From an uncultured Myxococcales bacterium (GTDB taxonomy: Bacteria > Myxococcota_A > UBA9042), in contig CAIYBN010000144.1 of NCBI GenBank assembly GCA_903924465.1, forward strand, positions 62,001 through 126,000: a stretch of DNA of 64,000 bases, in the 5' to 3' direction. Each line of letters opens with the position of its first letter. Position 1 is the first letter of the stretch. A program made the translations under genes and the position numbers. The notes beneath the pieces are model-generated. The model had not been told where the DNA came from. It saw only the letters and a list, made by a program, of their open reading frames with translations, and ran no database searches. This document shows, piece after piece, positions 45,346 to 53,712 of the stretch.

Positions 45346-46251
45346 ATGAGCAGTACTTCGCCGACTTTGCAGTCGGTGCCGCGTCCGTCTGGCTACGCTT
45401 CTGACACGCCAACGGGTCGCATCCGGATTCATCATCTCCGTGAAATGAAAGACAAATCCCAGCGTTTCAGCGCGGTCACGTGCTACGACGCCACGTTCGC
45501 GCGGCTGGTTGACGCGGTCGGGATCGAGGTCGTGCTGGTCGGCGATTCGCTGGGCAACGTGATCCAGGGCCAGGAAACGACGCTGCCGGTGACGGTGGAC
45601 CACATCGTGTACCACACGGCCGCGGTGGCGCGGGGGCTGCGCCGCGCCCATCTGGTAGCGGATATGCCGTTCATGAGCTACCGCAATCTGGACGTCGGCT
45701 TGCAGAACGCCGGGCGGCTGCTGGCCGAGGGTCATGCACACGCCGTGAAGCTGGAAGGTGGCGCGGAAGTGGCTGAAACGGTTCGCGGACTGGTGCAAGC
45801 TGGCATCCCGGTGATGGGTCACATTGGGCTGACACCCCAGTCGGTCCACGCGATGGGCGGGCACCGCGTGCAGGGACGCGGCAAGACGGCGCGCAAACGG
45901 CTTCTGGCAGACGCCAAGGCGCTGGAGGCGGCGGGCTGCTACGCGATCGTGCTGGAAGCGATTCCCGAGGCGCTCGCCGCTGAAGTGACGCAACTGCTCA
46001 AGATTCCGACGATTGGCATTGGCGCCGGCGCGTCCTGCGATGCGCAGATCCTGGTGCTGTACGACATGCTCGGCTTGGATCCGCACGGTCACAAGCCAAA
46101 ATTCGTCAAGAAGTTTGCGGAGATCGGTGAACAGGTGCTGGCCGCGCTGGCGCAATACCGCGACGATGTCAGCACTTCGACGTTTCCGGGCCCGGAGCAC
46201 GTGTACCACGACCCGACCGCCGCGCCGCCGGCCAAAGCCGCGGGAGCGTAG
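45346..46251 (+). CDS. panB: Ketopantoate hydroxymethyltransferase
   Basis: PanB adds a hydroxymethyl group from methylene-tetrahydrofolate to alpha-ketoisovalerate, the first step to pantothenate. The 301-residue protein shows VLVGDSLGNVIQG (metal-binding Asp), VADMPFMSY, KLEGG and GHIGLTPQSVH, and the C-terminal GIGAGASCDAQ. The N-terminal 30 residues are a non-conserved extension. GGAGG precedes the ATG. The panC start lies 3 bases after its stop, forming a panBC operon. Confidence 0.95.
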   Translation: MSSTSPTLQSVPRPSGYASDTPTGRIRIHHLREMKDKSQRFSAVTCYDATFARLVDAVGIEVVLVGDSLGNVIQGQETTLPVTVDHIVYHTAAVARGLRRAHLVADMPFMSYRNLDVGLQNAGRLLAEGHAHAVKLEGGAEVAETVRGLVQAGIPVMGHIGLTPQSVHAMGGHRVQGRGKTARKRLLADAKALEAAGCYAIVLEAIPEALAAEVTQLLKIPTIGIGAGASCDAQILVLYDMLGLDPHGHKPKFVKKFAEIGEQVLAALAQYRDDVSTSTFPGPEHVYHDPTAAPPAKAAGA

Positions 46252-46254
46252 GCC

Positions 46255-47118
46255 ATGCTGGAGCGGATCGGGGGCGTCGCGGTCGCACGCACGCCTGCGC
46301 AAGTGCGCGCATGGTCTCAGGAAGTGCGGGCGGCCGGCAAGCGCATCGCGCTCGTCCCGACCATGGGCGCGTTGCACGCCGGGCACATGACGCTGGTGGA
46401 CACGGCGCGGGCGCACGCGGAGGCGGTGATCGTGTCGATCTTCGTCAATCCGATGCAATTTGGCCCGAAGGAAGATTTCTCCGCCTATCCGCGGCCTTTT
46501 GCCGACGATTGCGCGCGGTGTGCCCACCAAGGCGTCGATCTGGTCTACGCGCCGACGCCGGAGACCATGTACCCGCGCGGTTTTCAAAGCCACGTGGAAG
46601 TCGAGCAATTGACCCAGGGCCTGTGCGGTGCGGCGCGTCCAGCGCATTTTCGCGGCGTGACGACCGTGGTCCTGAAGCTGCTGAACATCGCGCTGGCGGA
46701 CGTGGCGGTCTTTGGCGAAAAGGATTACCAGCAGTTGCAGGCCCTCAAACGCATGGCGCTGGATCTGGACCACCCGACGCGGATCCTGGGCGCGCCGATT
46801 GCCCGCGAGCCGGACGGTCTGGCGATGAGTTCGCGCAATGTCTATCTCACCGCCGATGAACGGCAAGCGGCGCTGGTGATCGTGCGTTCGCTTCGCGCGG
46901 CGCAGGCGCAGGTGCGGGCGGGCGAGCGGGATGTGCCGCAGCTGATTGCCACGTTGGCCGCCGCGATGACCAAAGCTGGCGGACGCGTGGACTACGCGCA
47001 GATCGTCGACCCGCAGTCGCTCCAGCCGCTCGAAACGCTCGACCGGCCCGCGCGCGTGATTGTCGCAACCTGGTTTGGTCGCGCGCGGCTGCTGGACAAC
47101 ATGGATCTCTTGCCGTAG
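46255..47118 (+). CDS. panC: Pantothenate synthetase
   Basis: PanC joins pantoate and beta-alanine using ATP. The 287-residue protein has the HIGH-type motif MGALHAGHMTLV near residues 36-47, FVNPMQFGPKEDF near 65, the GEKDYQQL motif and MSSRN (KMSKS-like) near 190. All expected segments are present. It completes the panBC operon; the last step partner panE/ilvC and panD are not in the window. Confidence 0.96.
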   Translation: MLERIGGVAVARTPAQVRAWSQEVRAAGKRIALVPTMGALHAGHMTLVDTARAHAEAVIVSIFVNPMQFGPKEDFSAYPRPFADDCARCAHQGVDLVYAPTPETMYPRGFQSHVEVEQLTQGLCGAARPAHFRGVTTVVLKLLNIALADVAVFGEKDYQQLQALKRMALDLDHPTRILGAPIAREPDGLAMSSRNVYLTADERQAALVIVRSLRAAQAQVRAGERDVPQLIATLAAAMTKAGGRVDYAQIVDPQSLQPLETLDRPARVIVATWFGRARLLDNMDLLP

Positions 47119-47129
47119 GCTGCAAAGTC

Positions 47130-47294
47130 ATGGGAAAACTCACCTATTCTACAAAATTGTTTCGTGAATTCATTGACTTTGCCAAAGCAAACAAAGTCTA
47201 TTGGATTGTGCCGCTCCTGCTGGTCCTGGCGCTCGCCGCGTTGATCGCGGTCGCCGGTCAGGGTTCGGCGCCGTTCATCTACACGCTCTTTTGA
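47130..47294 (+). CDS. DUF5989-family small membrane peptide
   Basis: This 54-residue product is not covered by long open frames but is clear by composition: a short amphipathic N part (FREFIDFAKANKVYWIV), one membrane helix (about residues 25-42) and the end GQGSAPFIYTLF, matching the DUF5989 pattern. Its codons are AT-richer at the 5' end than its neighbours. DUF5989 genes often sit near SxtJ-like and carbamoyltransferase genes; here none is seen. The start is 11 bases after panC, so it may be co-transcribed. Confidence 0.75.
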   Translation: MGKLTYSTKLFREFIDFAKANKVYWIVPLLLVLALAALIAVAGQGSAPFIYTLF

Positions 47295-47358
47295 CCGCCA
47301 GAACGACGCCCTCACAACACGGCGAGACGTGCTATTTTTCCAACCGGAGGTAGCCGCC

Positions 47359-48339
47359 ATGCGTGCCATCGTCAGCCAACAGCCCGGACCGCCGGAGGTG
47401 CTCAGCCTCGTCGACCTGCCGATGCCCATTGCGGGGCCTGGCGAAGTCCGCATCGCCGTTCACGCCGCCGGCATCAATCGCCCCGACGTGCTGCAGCGCT
47501 TGGGCCGCTATCCGCCGCCACCGGGCGTGACCAACGTGCTGGGTCTGGAAGTGGCGGGGGTCATCGACGCGCTGGGCGATGGCGTCACGCGTTGGCAAGC
47601 GGGCGATGCCGTGTGCGCACTGCTCGCCGGCGGGGGTTACGCCGAAGCCTGCGTGGCGCCCGAGGGTCAATGCCTGGCCATTCCGCACGGCTGGTCGTTC
47701 GTGGAAGCTGCGGGTTTGCCGGAAACGGCGTTCACGGTCTGGAGCAACGTCTTTGATCGCGGGCGCTTGCAACGCGGCGAATGGTTTCTCGTCCACGGCG
47801 GCAGTTCTGGAATCGGCGTCATGGCGATCCAAATGGCCAAAGCGCTGGGTGCGCGCGTGCTGGCGACGGCCGGTTCGGCGGAGAAATGCCGGGCGTGTGA
47901 GCTGCTGGGCGCCGACCGGGCGATCAACTACCAAACGGAGGATTTCGTCGGAGTCGCGCAGGCCGCAACCAGCGGCCACGGCGTGGACGTCATCCTGGAC
48001 ATGGTGGCTGGCAGCTACCTGGAGCGCGACATCGCGTGTTTGGCCGACGACGGGCGGATCGTGATCATCGCGACCCTCGGCGGCAGCAAGGCGACGATTC
48101 CGGCGATGGAAGTGCTGCGCCGCCGCTTGACCATCACCGGTTCCGCCCTGCGCTCCCGGCCAGTCGCAAGCAAGACGGTGATCGCGGATGCGTTGCGCGC
48201 CCACGTGTGGCCTCTGCTGGAGCAACGCGCCATCGTGCCCGTCATTGATCGGGTGTTTGCCCTCGAGGATGCGGCGCTGGGGCACGCACGCATGGAGTCG
48301 GGCGCGCATATTGGCAAAATCATGCTGCAGGTTCGCTGA
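47359..48339 (+). CDS. NAD(P)H:quinone oxidoreductase, PIG3/QOR type
   Basis: This 326-residue medium-chain reductase lacks the zinc ligands of alcohol dehydrogenases and has the NADPH-binding HGGSSGIGVMAIQMAK loop (about 145-160). AGINRPDVLQR near 40, EAAGLPETAFTVW near 122 and the C-terminal HARMESGAHIGKI are typical of PIG3-type quinone oxidoreductases. The physiological quinone is unknown. CCGGAGG lies 8 bases before ATG 47359; the open frame begins 10 codons earlier. Confidence 0.9.
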   Translation: MRAIVSQQPGPPEVLSLVDLPMPIAGPGEVRIAVHAAGINRPDVLQRLGRYPPPPGVTNVLGLEVAGVIDALGDGVTRWQAGDAVCALLAGGGYAEACVAPEGQCLAIPHGWSFVEAAGLPETAFTVWSNVFDRGRLQRGEWFLVHGGSSGIGVMAIQMAKALGARVLATAGSAEKCRACELLGADRAINYQTEDFVGVAQAATSGHGVDVILDMVAGSYLERDIACLADDGRIVIIATLGGSKATIPAMEVLRRRLTITGSALRSRPVASKTVIADALRAHVWPLLEQRAIVPVIDRVFALEDAALGHARMESGAHIGKIMLQVR

Positions 48340-48360
48340 TTGCGTTCGAGGAGGCCCGTC

Positions 48361-50070
48361 GTGCAGCGTCTGGTCGTCATCCTTCTCACGGTGGTCGTGC
48401 TGGTGCTGATCGGCGCCCGGCTGTTGCCGCCGCCGCAGACGTTCACGCGCGCGGAGCCAACGCCCGGCTTGCTGCAGCCGCGTGCCTGCGTGAAGGAACC
48501 GATCGAGGAGCAAGCGCCGGAATCCGTCACGCCCGCACCGCGCCCGCCGGAATTTGCGCCGGGTCAGGAGGTGATGATTGAGTTGGTCGAGCCGCCTGCC
48601 GAGCGTTACCTGAGCGTCAAGACCGACGAAAATGACGAATTCTACGGTCGGCTCGTGCGCGAGGAAAGTCGCGGCAAGGCGTTGTTTGACCCATCGTTGG
48701 GCCGCGCCGCGCGTGAATTTGTCTACCAGTTCAGCAATTTGGGCATGGACCCGCCGTCGGACGTGCGCACGTTTCTGACGACCTCGTCAGGTGCGATCGC
48801 CGGCGACACGGTGTTTCAGCACATGCGCGGCCATTCGGATACGGAAGCCACGTTGCGCCAGGCGATTCGCGCGGTGCTGGACGCCTCGACCAAAGGCTCG
48901 GGCATCCTGCACATTGGCGTCGGCGAGGTGTACCAGCCCGGCGCGACGATGACGCGGCACATCGGCGTGGTGGGGACCTGGCTGGGTATCGACGTCGAGC
49001 CACTGGACCGCCGTGTGGCCTTGGGCGAGAGCTGGCGACTGCGGGGACGAATGCGCACGGAATGGCGGCATCTGACCGCGCTGGTGCTGCGACCCAGTGG
49101 CGCGCTGGACACGTTGGCGGTGCAGTTGACGGGAGATCGACTGGAGGTGACCGTTGGCGGCGAGGATCAGCCGGGTGGCGTAGAACTGCAGATCGTCGGC
49201 GAAGGTCCGGACGGGCCGGGCAAGCTGGTGCAGGTGCGCGTGGAAGTCGGCCAGCCGCTGCCGACACGTTACGCGGCGACGCTGCCGCCCGATGAATCGG
49301 CGATTCACACGGCGGACGAGGCGGCTGCCTATGCGATGCAACTGCTGAACGCGGATCGCCAGAAGAACAAGCTGTCGCCGTTGTCGTGGGATGCGCGCCT
49401 GGCCGCGATCGCCAAGGACCACAGCGCCGACATGCGCGACAACGGCTTTTTTGGTCACGTGTCGCCGACGACCGGCATGCACCCGGATCGTCTGGCCAAG
49501 GCCGGCTATCTCGCGATTTCGTCGGCGGAAAACGTCGCGCACAACCCATCGATCTTCGAGGCGGAACTTGGCCTGATGCACAGCTTGGGCCACCGCCGCA
49601 ACATCCTCGACCCAGCGATGACGCACGTGGGCATCGGTGTCGCTGGCGCGGAGGATGATGACGGGCGACGGCGCTGGTGGGTTACCCAGTTGTTTGCCCG
49701 CCCGACGCCCGAGTTGAGTCCGGGTGAAGCCGTAGCCGACGTGCGCCAACGCATCGCGGCACGCCGCCGCGAATTGAGTTTGGACGCCTTGATCGATGAC
49801 CCAACGCTTGACGAGGTCGCGGAACAGGCCCTGCAGTTGGCGCTGGACGATCACATCGAGAACGCCTCCAATCGCGCCCTGGCGTTGGCTCAGGAGCACC
49901 ACGCGATGCACGCGCGGCTGCGGGTCTGGACCGCCGTCACGGCGGATTTGGCGCAATTGCAGTGGCCCGAAGCTGTGAACCTGCCCGCCTCGCGCACGCT
50001 TGGTTTGGCGGCGGCACAGCGCGCGGATGGTCGAATGGCCGTGATCCTGCTCGTCGCAGAGACCAACTAG
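48361..50070 (+). CDS. CAP-domain (SCP/PR1-type) protein with N-terminal anchor
   Basis: The 569-residue protein has an N-terminal membrane helix or uncleaved signal (about 4-22). Residues 320-450 form a CAP domain: YAMQLLNADRQKNKLSPLSWD, then NGFFGHVSPTTGMHPDR, SSAENVAHN and HRRNILDPAMTHVGIGV. Two further regions of unknown fold flank it; the C-terminal 120 residues are helical. CAP proteins bind lipids or act on extracellular targets, but activity here is unknown. The GTG at 48361 has GAGGAGG upstream. Its stop overlaps the convergent zinc-ribbon gene by 4 bases. Confidence 0.85.
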   Translation: MQRLVVILLTVVVLVLIGARLLPPPQTFTRAEPTPGLLQPRACVKEPIEEQAPESVTPAPRPPEFAPGQEVMIELVEPPAERYLSVKTDENDEFYGRLVREESRGKALFDPSLGRAAREFVYQFSNLGMDPPSDVRTFLTTSSGAIAGDTVFQHMRGHSDTEATLRQAIRAVLDASTKGSGILHIGVGEVYQPGATMTRHIGVVGTWLGIDVEPLDRRVALGESWRLRGRMRTEWRHLTALVLRPSGALDTLAVQLTGDRLEVTVGGEDQPGGVELQIVGEGPDGPGKLVQVRVEVGQPLPTRYAATLPPDESAIHTADEAAAYAMQLLNADRQKNKLSPLSWDARLAAIAKDHSADMRDNGFFGHVSPTTGMHPDRLAKAGYLAISSAENVAHNPSIFEAELGLMHSLGHRRNILDPAMTHVGIGVAGAEDDDGRRRWWVTQLFARPTPELSPGEAVADVRQRIAARRRELSLDALIDDPTLDEVAEQALQLALDDHIENASNRALALAQEHHAMHARLRVWTAVTADLAQLQWPEAVNLPASRTLGLAAAQRADGRMAVILLVAETN

Positions 50071-51131
50071 CGACCGCAGGCACCGCGGGCAGCTTCGGAA
50101 ACGGCCTTTTCTGGATCGGTCCCACCCGCCTCCGCACTGACCCGGATCTGGCGCAATTCGGCGGCGGAAGGTCGTTGTGCTTCGCGGTGGAGACAGAAGA
50201 ACCGGATGCGCAACAGCACGTCCGTGGAAACGCCGATCACCGCCGCTTCGTGCTCCAATTGGGCAATCTTGGACTCGCTGGCTTGCGAGCCGAATGCCTG
50301 CCAAATCCGCTGTTTGCGTTGCTCTTCCTTGGTCACCTGCGTATAGAACGTCAGGGCGCCGAGCGCGAGCAGGCCGACGATGGTGACGACCAGCGGCAAA
50401 GTCGGGATGGTCACCAATCCAAACAATGGCTTGCGTCGCTCCAGCGGTTCAGCACGCTCCGGATCCGCAATACCGCAGCGCACGCATTGGCGGGTGCCAC
50501 GCGGCTGCAGCTCGCCACAGCGTCCACAGGGAATGCGATCGACGAGACTGGCGGAAAGCGGCGGGTCCGCGGCTGCTTCACTGCCGGCCGAAGGGCTCGG
50601 GAAGACCACAGGCTCGCTGATGGGCCGCCGCACCGGCGCGTGCGTCTCGATCGGCGCACGCGTGGGATCCCAAAGTGGCGCCGCGAGCGGTCCGGGATTT
50701 ATCGCCATGCCGCCCGATGCGGCGCGCGCGGCAAATTGCGAGGACTGCGCACGTCCCGTGGCTTCTGCCACAGCGCGGGCCTCCGCGGCCGCCCGGCTGA
50801 TTTCCGTCGACTCGCGAAACGAGGGCGCCGCGTCGTCTGGCGTGAACCCGCCACTCGGCGTACGACACTTGCGACACGCCTCCGCAGCCACGTGGGTTGG
50901 ATTTCCGCACTGCTGGCAGCGCACGATGGCCGGTACCACCGGTCCAGCGTCCAGCGGATCGGGGGCGCCGCAGTGGCTACAAGGCTGCTTGACGGTCATC
51001 ACGCCATTGCCGCAGCTCACGCAGCGGTGTCGGGCCCGGGTGGGCATCGGCTCGGCGCAACCGCAGTTCGGGCAAGGTCTTTTGCCAGATCCAATCGGAT
51101 GACCGCACTCTATGCAGACGCCTGCAACCAC
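50067..51131 (-). CDS. Membrane protein with four zinc ribbons
   Basis: The 354-residue product begins with three CxxC...CxxC pairs (CIECGHPIGSGKRPCPNCG, then CVSCG ... CSHCG and CQQCG ... CRKC) and a fourth (CGRCGELQPRGTRQCVRCG) about residue 220. A membrane helix (near LVVTIVGLLALGALTFY) follows and a helical domain of 90 residues ends the protein. This looks like an envelope-associated scaffold; no enzyme motif is seen. GTG 51131 with GGAGG is the start. It is divergent from the prepilin gene. Confidence 0.78.
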   Translation of the reverse strand: MVAGVCIECGHPIGSGKRPCPNCGCAEPMPTRARHRCVSCGNGVMTVKQPCSHCGAPDPLDAGPVVPAIVRCQQCGNPTHVAAEACRKCRTPSGGFTPDDAAPSFRESTEISRAAAEARAVAEATGRAQSSQFAARAASGGMAINPGPLAAPLWDPTRAPIETHAPVRRPISEPVVFPSPSAGSEAAADPPLSASLVDRIPCGRCGELQPRGTRQCVRCGIADPERAEPLERRKPLFGLVTIPTLPLVVTIVGLLALGALTFYTQVTKEEQRKQRIWQAFGSQASESKIAQLEHEAAVIGVSTDVLLRIRFFCLHREAQRPSAAELRQIRVSAEAGGTDPEKAVSEAARGACGR

Positions 51132-51276
51132 CAACCGCCTCCTTCCGCTCGTGGCGCGAATCCTACCGCTCGCCCCGAAGCAACGCCAATTTCGCCACCG
51201 TTCTGCCCAGTGTTTTGCGAGCGGCGCAACCCGCGCTACACTATTTCTCACGGCCGAGCGCCGACTCGGGAGTTTC

Positions 51277-51879
51277 GTGTCGATCGTCCACCTTGAGCCA
51301 CAGCGTCACACGCCGAATGCAGCTACCGCGCGTGGTTTCACGCTGCTGGAACTCATGGTCAGCTTGGCCATCATCGCGATCCTCGCGACCGTCGCGATCC
51401 CGCAATTCACGCACCACATGCGGATGGCACGCACCACGGAAGCGACGCTGATGCTGGACGTGATGAAGAAAGGCGCATCGACTTACTACGCGTCGCCGCG
51501 CACGCTGGCCGACGGCACGCGCCTGCCCTGCCAGTTTCCGGGCGCTGTCGCGATCACGCCGTTGGCCAATTCCTGCTGCGATCCAGCCGTCGACAAGGAT
51601 GCAGACGGCAGATGCGATGAAGATCCTGAGGCGTTCAACAGTCCCGTGTGGCAAGCGCTCAACTTCGGCTTGGCGTCGCAGCATGTCTTCCAGTATCAAT
51701 TCCAGGGCACCGGTACGCTCGGTGCCGCGTCGGCGGTGATGTCTGCCTATGGCGATCAGGATTGCGACGGCAAGATGGCGACGTTCCATCTGGTGCTGGA
51801 GGGCGATCCCGCAGCCACGCTGTCTGGCTGCGATTCCACGACGTCTGCCGGATTCTTCCACGATTTTGAAACCGAATGA
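51277..51879 (+). CDS. Type IV prepilin or pseudopilin
   Basis: The 200-residue protein has a prepilin leader: a 20-residue pre-sequence ending in Gly20, then Phe21, Glu25 and the hydrophobic LLELMVSLAIIAILATVAIPQF, the substrate pattern of PilD-type peptidases. The C-terminal globular part has four or more Cys and a DKDADGRCDED segment that resembles calcium-binding thrombospondin-type repeats. The GTG at 51277 lies after GGGAG. No pil or gsp assembly genes are in the window, so it could be a minor pilin. Confidence 0.88.
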   Translation: MSIVHLEPQRHTPNAATARGFTLLELMVSLAIIAILATVAIPQFTHHMRMARTTEATLMLDVMKKGASTYYASPRTLADGTRLPCQFPGAVAITPLANSCCDPAVDKDADGRCDEDPEAFNSPVWQALNFGLASQHVFQYQFQGTGTLGAASAVMSAYGDQDCDGKMATFHLVLEGDPAATLSGCDSTTSAGFFHDFETE

Positions 51880-51889
51880 GGCCGTGACA

Positions 51890-52696
51890 ATGCGCCAAAA
51901 CGATTCCCGGCCGGCTGAACCGGCTGTGCTCCTGCGCCGCGAAGGGGCCATTGCCATCCTGCAACTCAACCGGCCGGACAACCGCAACAGCATGACGCCC
52001 GAGCTGCTCGACGCGTTTGCCCACGCCGTGCGCGACCTGCGCGCCATGTCGGACTTGCGCTGCGTGGTCGTGACGGGCTCGGGCGCGTGCTTCAGCGCAG
52101 GCGCGGATTTTCGCAGCCAGATCCAGCGGGATGGCGCCCATCTTTCCTCGCCGGAACGCTCCGCCGCGATGTACGAGCCGTTCCTGTCGTTGGGCGACGT
52201 GGAAGTGCCGGTGCTGGGCGCGCTGCAAGGTCATGCCGTCGGTGGCGGTTTTGGCCTGTCGCTGATGACCGACATGCGGATTGTTGCCGAAGGCGCCAAA
52301 TACGGTGCGAACTTTGCGCGGCTTGGCCTGCACGCGGGCATGGCCATCAGCTACGTTCTGCCGCGCCTGGTCGGTGTGCCGCGGGCGTGCGAGCTGCTGT
52401 TCACCGGTCGGCTGTTCTCGGGCCAGGACGGTGTGGACATGGGCCTGTTCCTGCGCGCCGTTCCCGCCGAGCGCGTGCTGGCAGAAACGATGGCGTTGGC
52501 CCAGGAAATCGCCCAAAGCGCGCCGATCGCCGTGCGGTTGATGAAGAAGACGATTTACCAAAGCCTGGATTGGAATCCGCGCACCGCGGCCTGGCGCGAG
52601 GCCTTTGCTCAAGCCGCGACGGTCGAGACCGACGACGCGCGGGAAGGTGTCGCCGCGCTGCTCGCCAAGCGTCAGCCGGTGTTTCTCGGCAAATAG
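51890..52696 (+). CDS. Enoyl-CoA hydratase/isomerase family protein lacking the catalytic glutamates
   Basis: The 268-residue crotonase-fold protein keeps the oxyanion-hole region ACFSAGADF (66-74) and HAVGGGFGLSL (115-125). The two Glu residues used by true hydratases are replaced: Gly122 instead of Glu144 and Arg144 instead of Glu164 (FARLGLHAG). This does not fit a classical hydratase; such proteins occur widely as uncharacterised crotonases. GAGG precedes ATG 51890; a GTG at 51884 has poor spacing. It follows the prepilin gene by 10 bases. Confidence 0.85.
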   Translation: MRQNDSRPAEPAVLLRREGAIAILQLNRPDNRNSMTPELLDAFAHAVRDLRAMSDLRCVVVTGSGACFSAGADFRSQIQRDGAHLSSPERSAAMYEPFLSLGDVEVPVLGALQGHAVGGGFGLSLMTDMRIVAEGAKYGANFARLGLHAGMAISYVLPRLVGVPRACELLFTGRLFSGQDGVDMGLFLRAVPAERVLAETMALAQEIAQSAPIAVRLMKKTIYQSLDWNPRTAAWREAFAQAATVETDDAREGVAALLAKRQPVFLGK

Positions 52697-52854
52697 CCCG
52701 GCGATTGTTCGCCCACAGAAACAATGCGTCAGCCCGTCAGTCCCTTGTCTCGCGGGCGGCGCGCGTTATCTTGTGGTGGTTGATCGATCCGGCGGCGTGT
52801 TTTGCGCCTCAGACCGGCTGGGCCAGCAAAATTGCCTCTATCTTGGAGATTTCC

Positions 52855-53571
52855 ATGTCATTTTACCGTTCACTGGTTCTCGTTGCCTCCTTTTCTGCGC
52901 TGACGGCGGTTAGCGGTTGCGCCAAAGATCCTTCCAAGGACGCCCCGGCTGCAACCGTTTCTGAACCCGCCCCCGAGGAGGCCAAGCCGCTCGAAAAGCC
53001 GGCGGAGCCCGCTGCCCCGGCCATTGCCCCAGCGACTGCGCCGTCGCCAGCCGCCGCCGCGCCCGTCGAAGGTTTGGCGCTCTCAGGCAAGATTGGCTTT
53101 GTCGGTTCCAAAGTGACTGGCTCGCACAGCGGTGAATTCCGCGAATTCAAGGGCACGGTCGCGCTCAACAACGGCAAGCCCGAGGGTGGCAAGCTGGACT
53201 TCACCGTACAGACCGCGAGCCTGTTTACGACCGACGCCAACCCGTTCAAGGAGAAGCTGGAAGGCCATTTGAAGAGCCCGGACTTCTTTGACGTCGAGAA
53301 GTTCCCGACCGCCGCTTTCGCGTCCTCGGGCATCGCCGCTGGCGGCGCGAATGGCGCCACACACACGGTCAAGGGCAAGCTGACCCTGCATGGCGTGACC
53401 AAGGACATCGAATTCCCCGCGACGATCGCGGTGGCCGGCAAGGACATCACCGGCAAGACGGAATTTTCCATCAACCGCAAGGACTTCGGTCTCGTCTATG
53501 CTGGCAAGCCGGACGACCTGATCCGCGACGGCGTGGTGATCAAGATCGACGTCAAAGCCACGCTGCCGTAG
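52855..53571 (+). CDS. YceI-like lipoprotein
   Basis: The 238-residue protein has a lipobox SGC near residue 22 and an Ala/Pro/Glu-rich linker (about 25-75). The C-terminal 160 residues are a YceI domain: LSGKIGFVGSKVTGSHSGEF, then DANPFKEKLEGHLKSPDFFDVEKFPTA with the conserved HLKSPDFFDV segment and DIEFPATIAV. YceI barrels bind long-chain isoprenoid or lipid ligands. The linker suggests anchoring in the outer membrane and extension into the periplasm. GGAG precedes the ATG. Confidence 0.92.
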   Translation: MSFYRSLVLVASFSALTAVSGCAKDPSKDAPAATVSEPAPEEAKPLEKPAEPAAPAIAPATAPSPAAAAPVEGLALSGKIGFVGSKVTGSHSGEFREFKGTVALNNGKPEGGKLDFTVQTASLFTTDANPFKEKLEGHLKSPDFFDVEKFPTAAFASSGIAAGGANGATHTVKGKLTLHGVTKDIEFPATIAVAGKDITGKTEFSINRKDFGLVYAGKPDDLIRDGVVIKIDVKATLP

Positions 53572-53609
53572 GCGCGCGCCCTGACGCTTCCGCCTCGCCC
53601 CCGAGGTGA

Positions 53610-53652
53610 AACGGCGACCATCCGGGACTGTGCTCCCCGGATGGTCGCCGTT
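53610..53652 (+). terminator. Perfect 17-bp hairpin after the YceI gene
   Basis: The arms at 53610-53626 and 53636-53652 are exact reverse complements, 17 bases long, with a 9-base loop. It lies 39 bases past the YceI stop and is followed by GTCGTTTTGG, a short T-rich tract, so it is a likely terminator. It ends 61 bases before the SPFH gene. Confidence 0.8.
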
Positions 53653-53712
53653 GTCGTTTTGGTTCGCGCGGCGTACGATGCCTCCGTTCGCAAGTCTGCA
53701 CCGGAGGTTTCC

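Noticed and set aside
44332-46866. An 844-codon minus-strand frame through panB
   Set aside because: Only the portion from the ATG at 45147 has a signal peptide and barrel pattern; the remainder is antisense of panB and panC.
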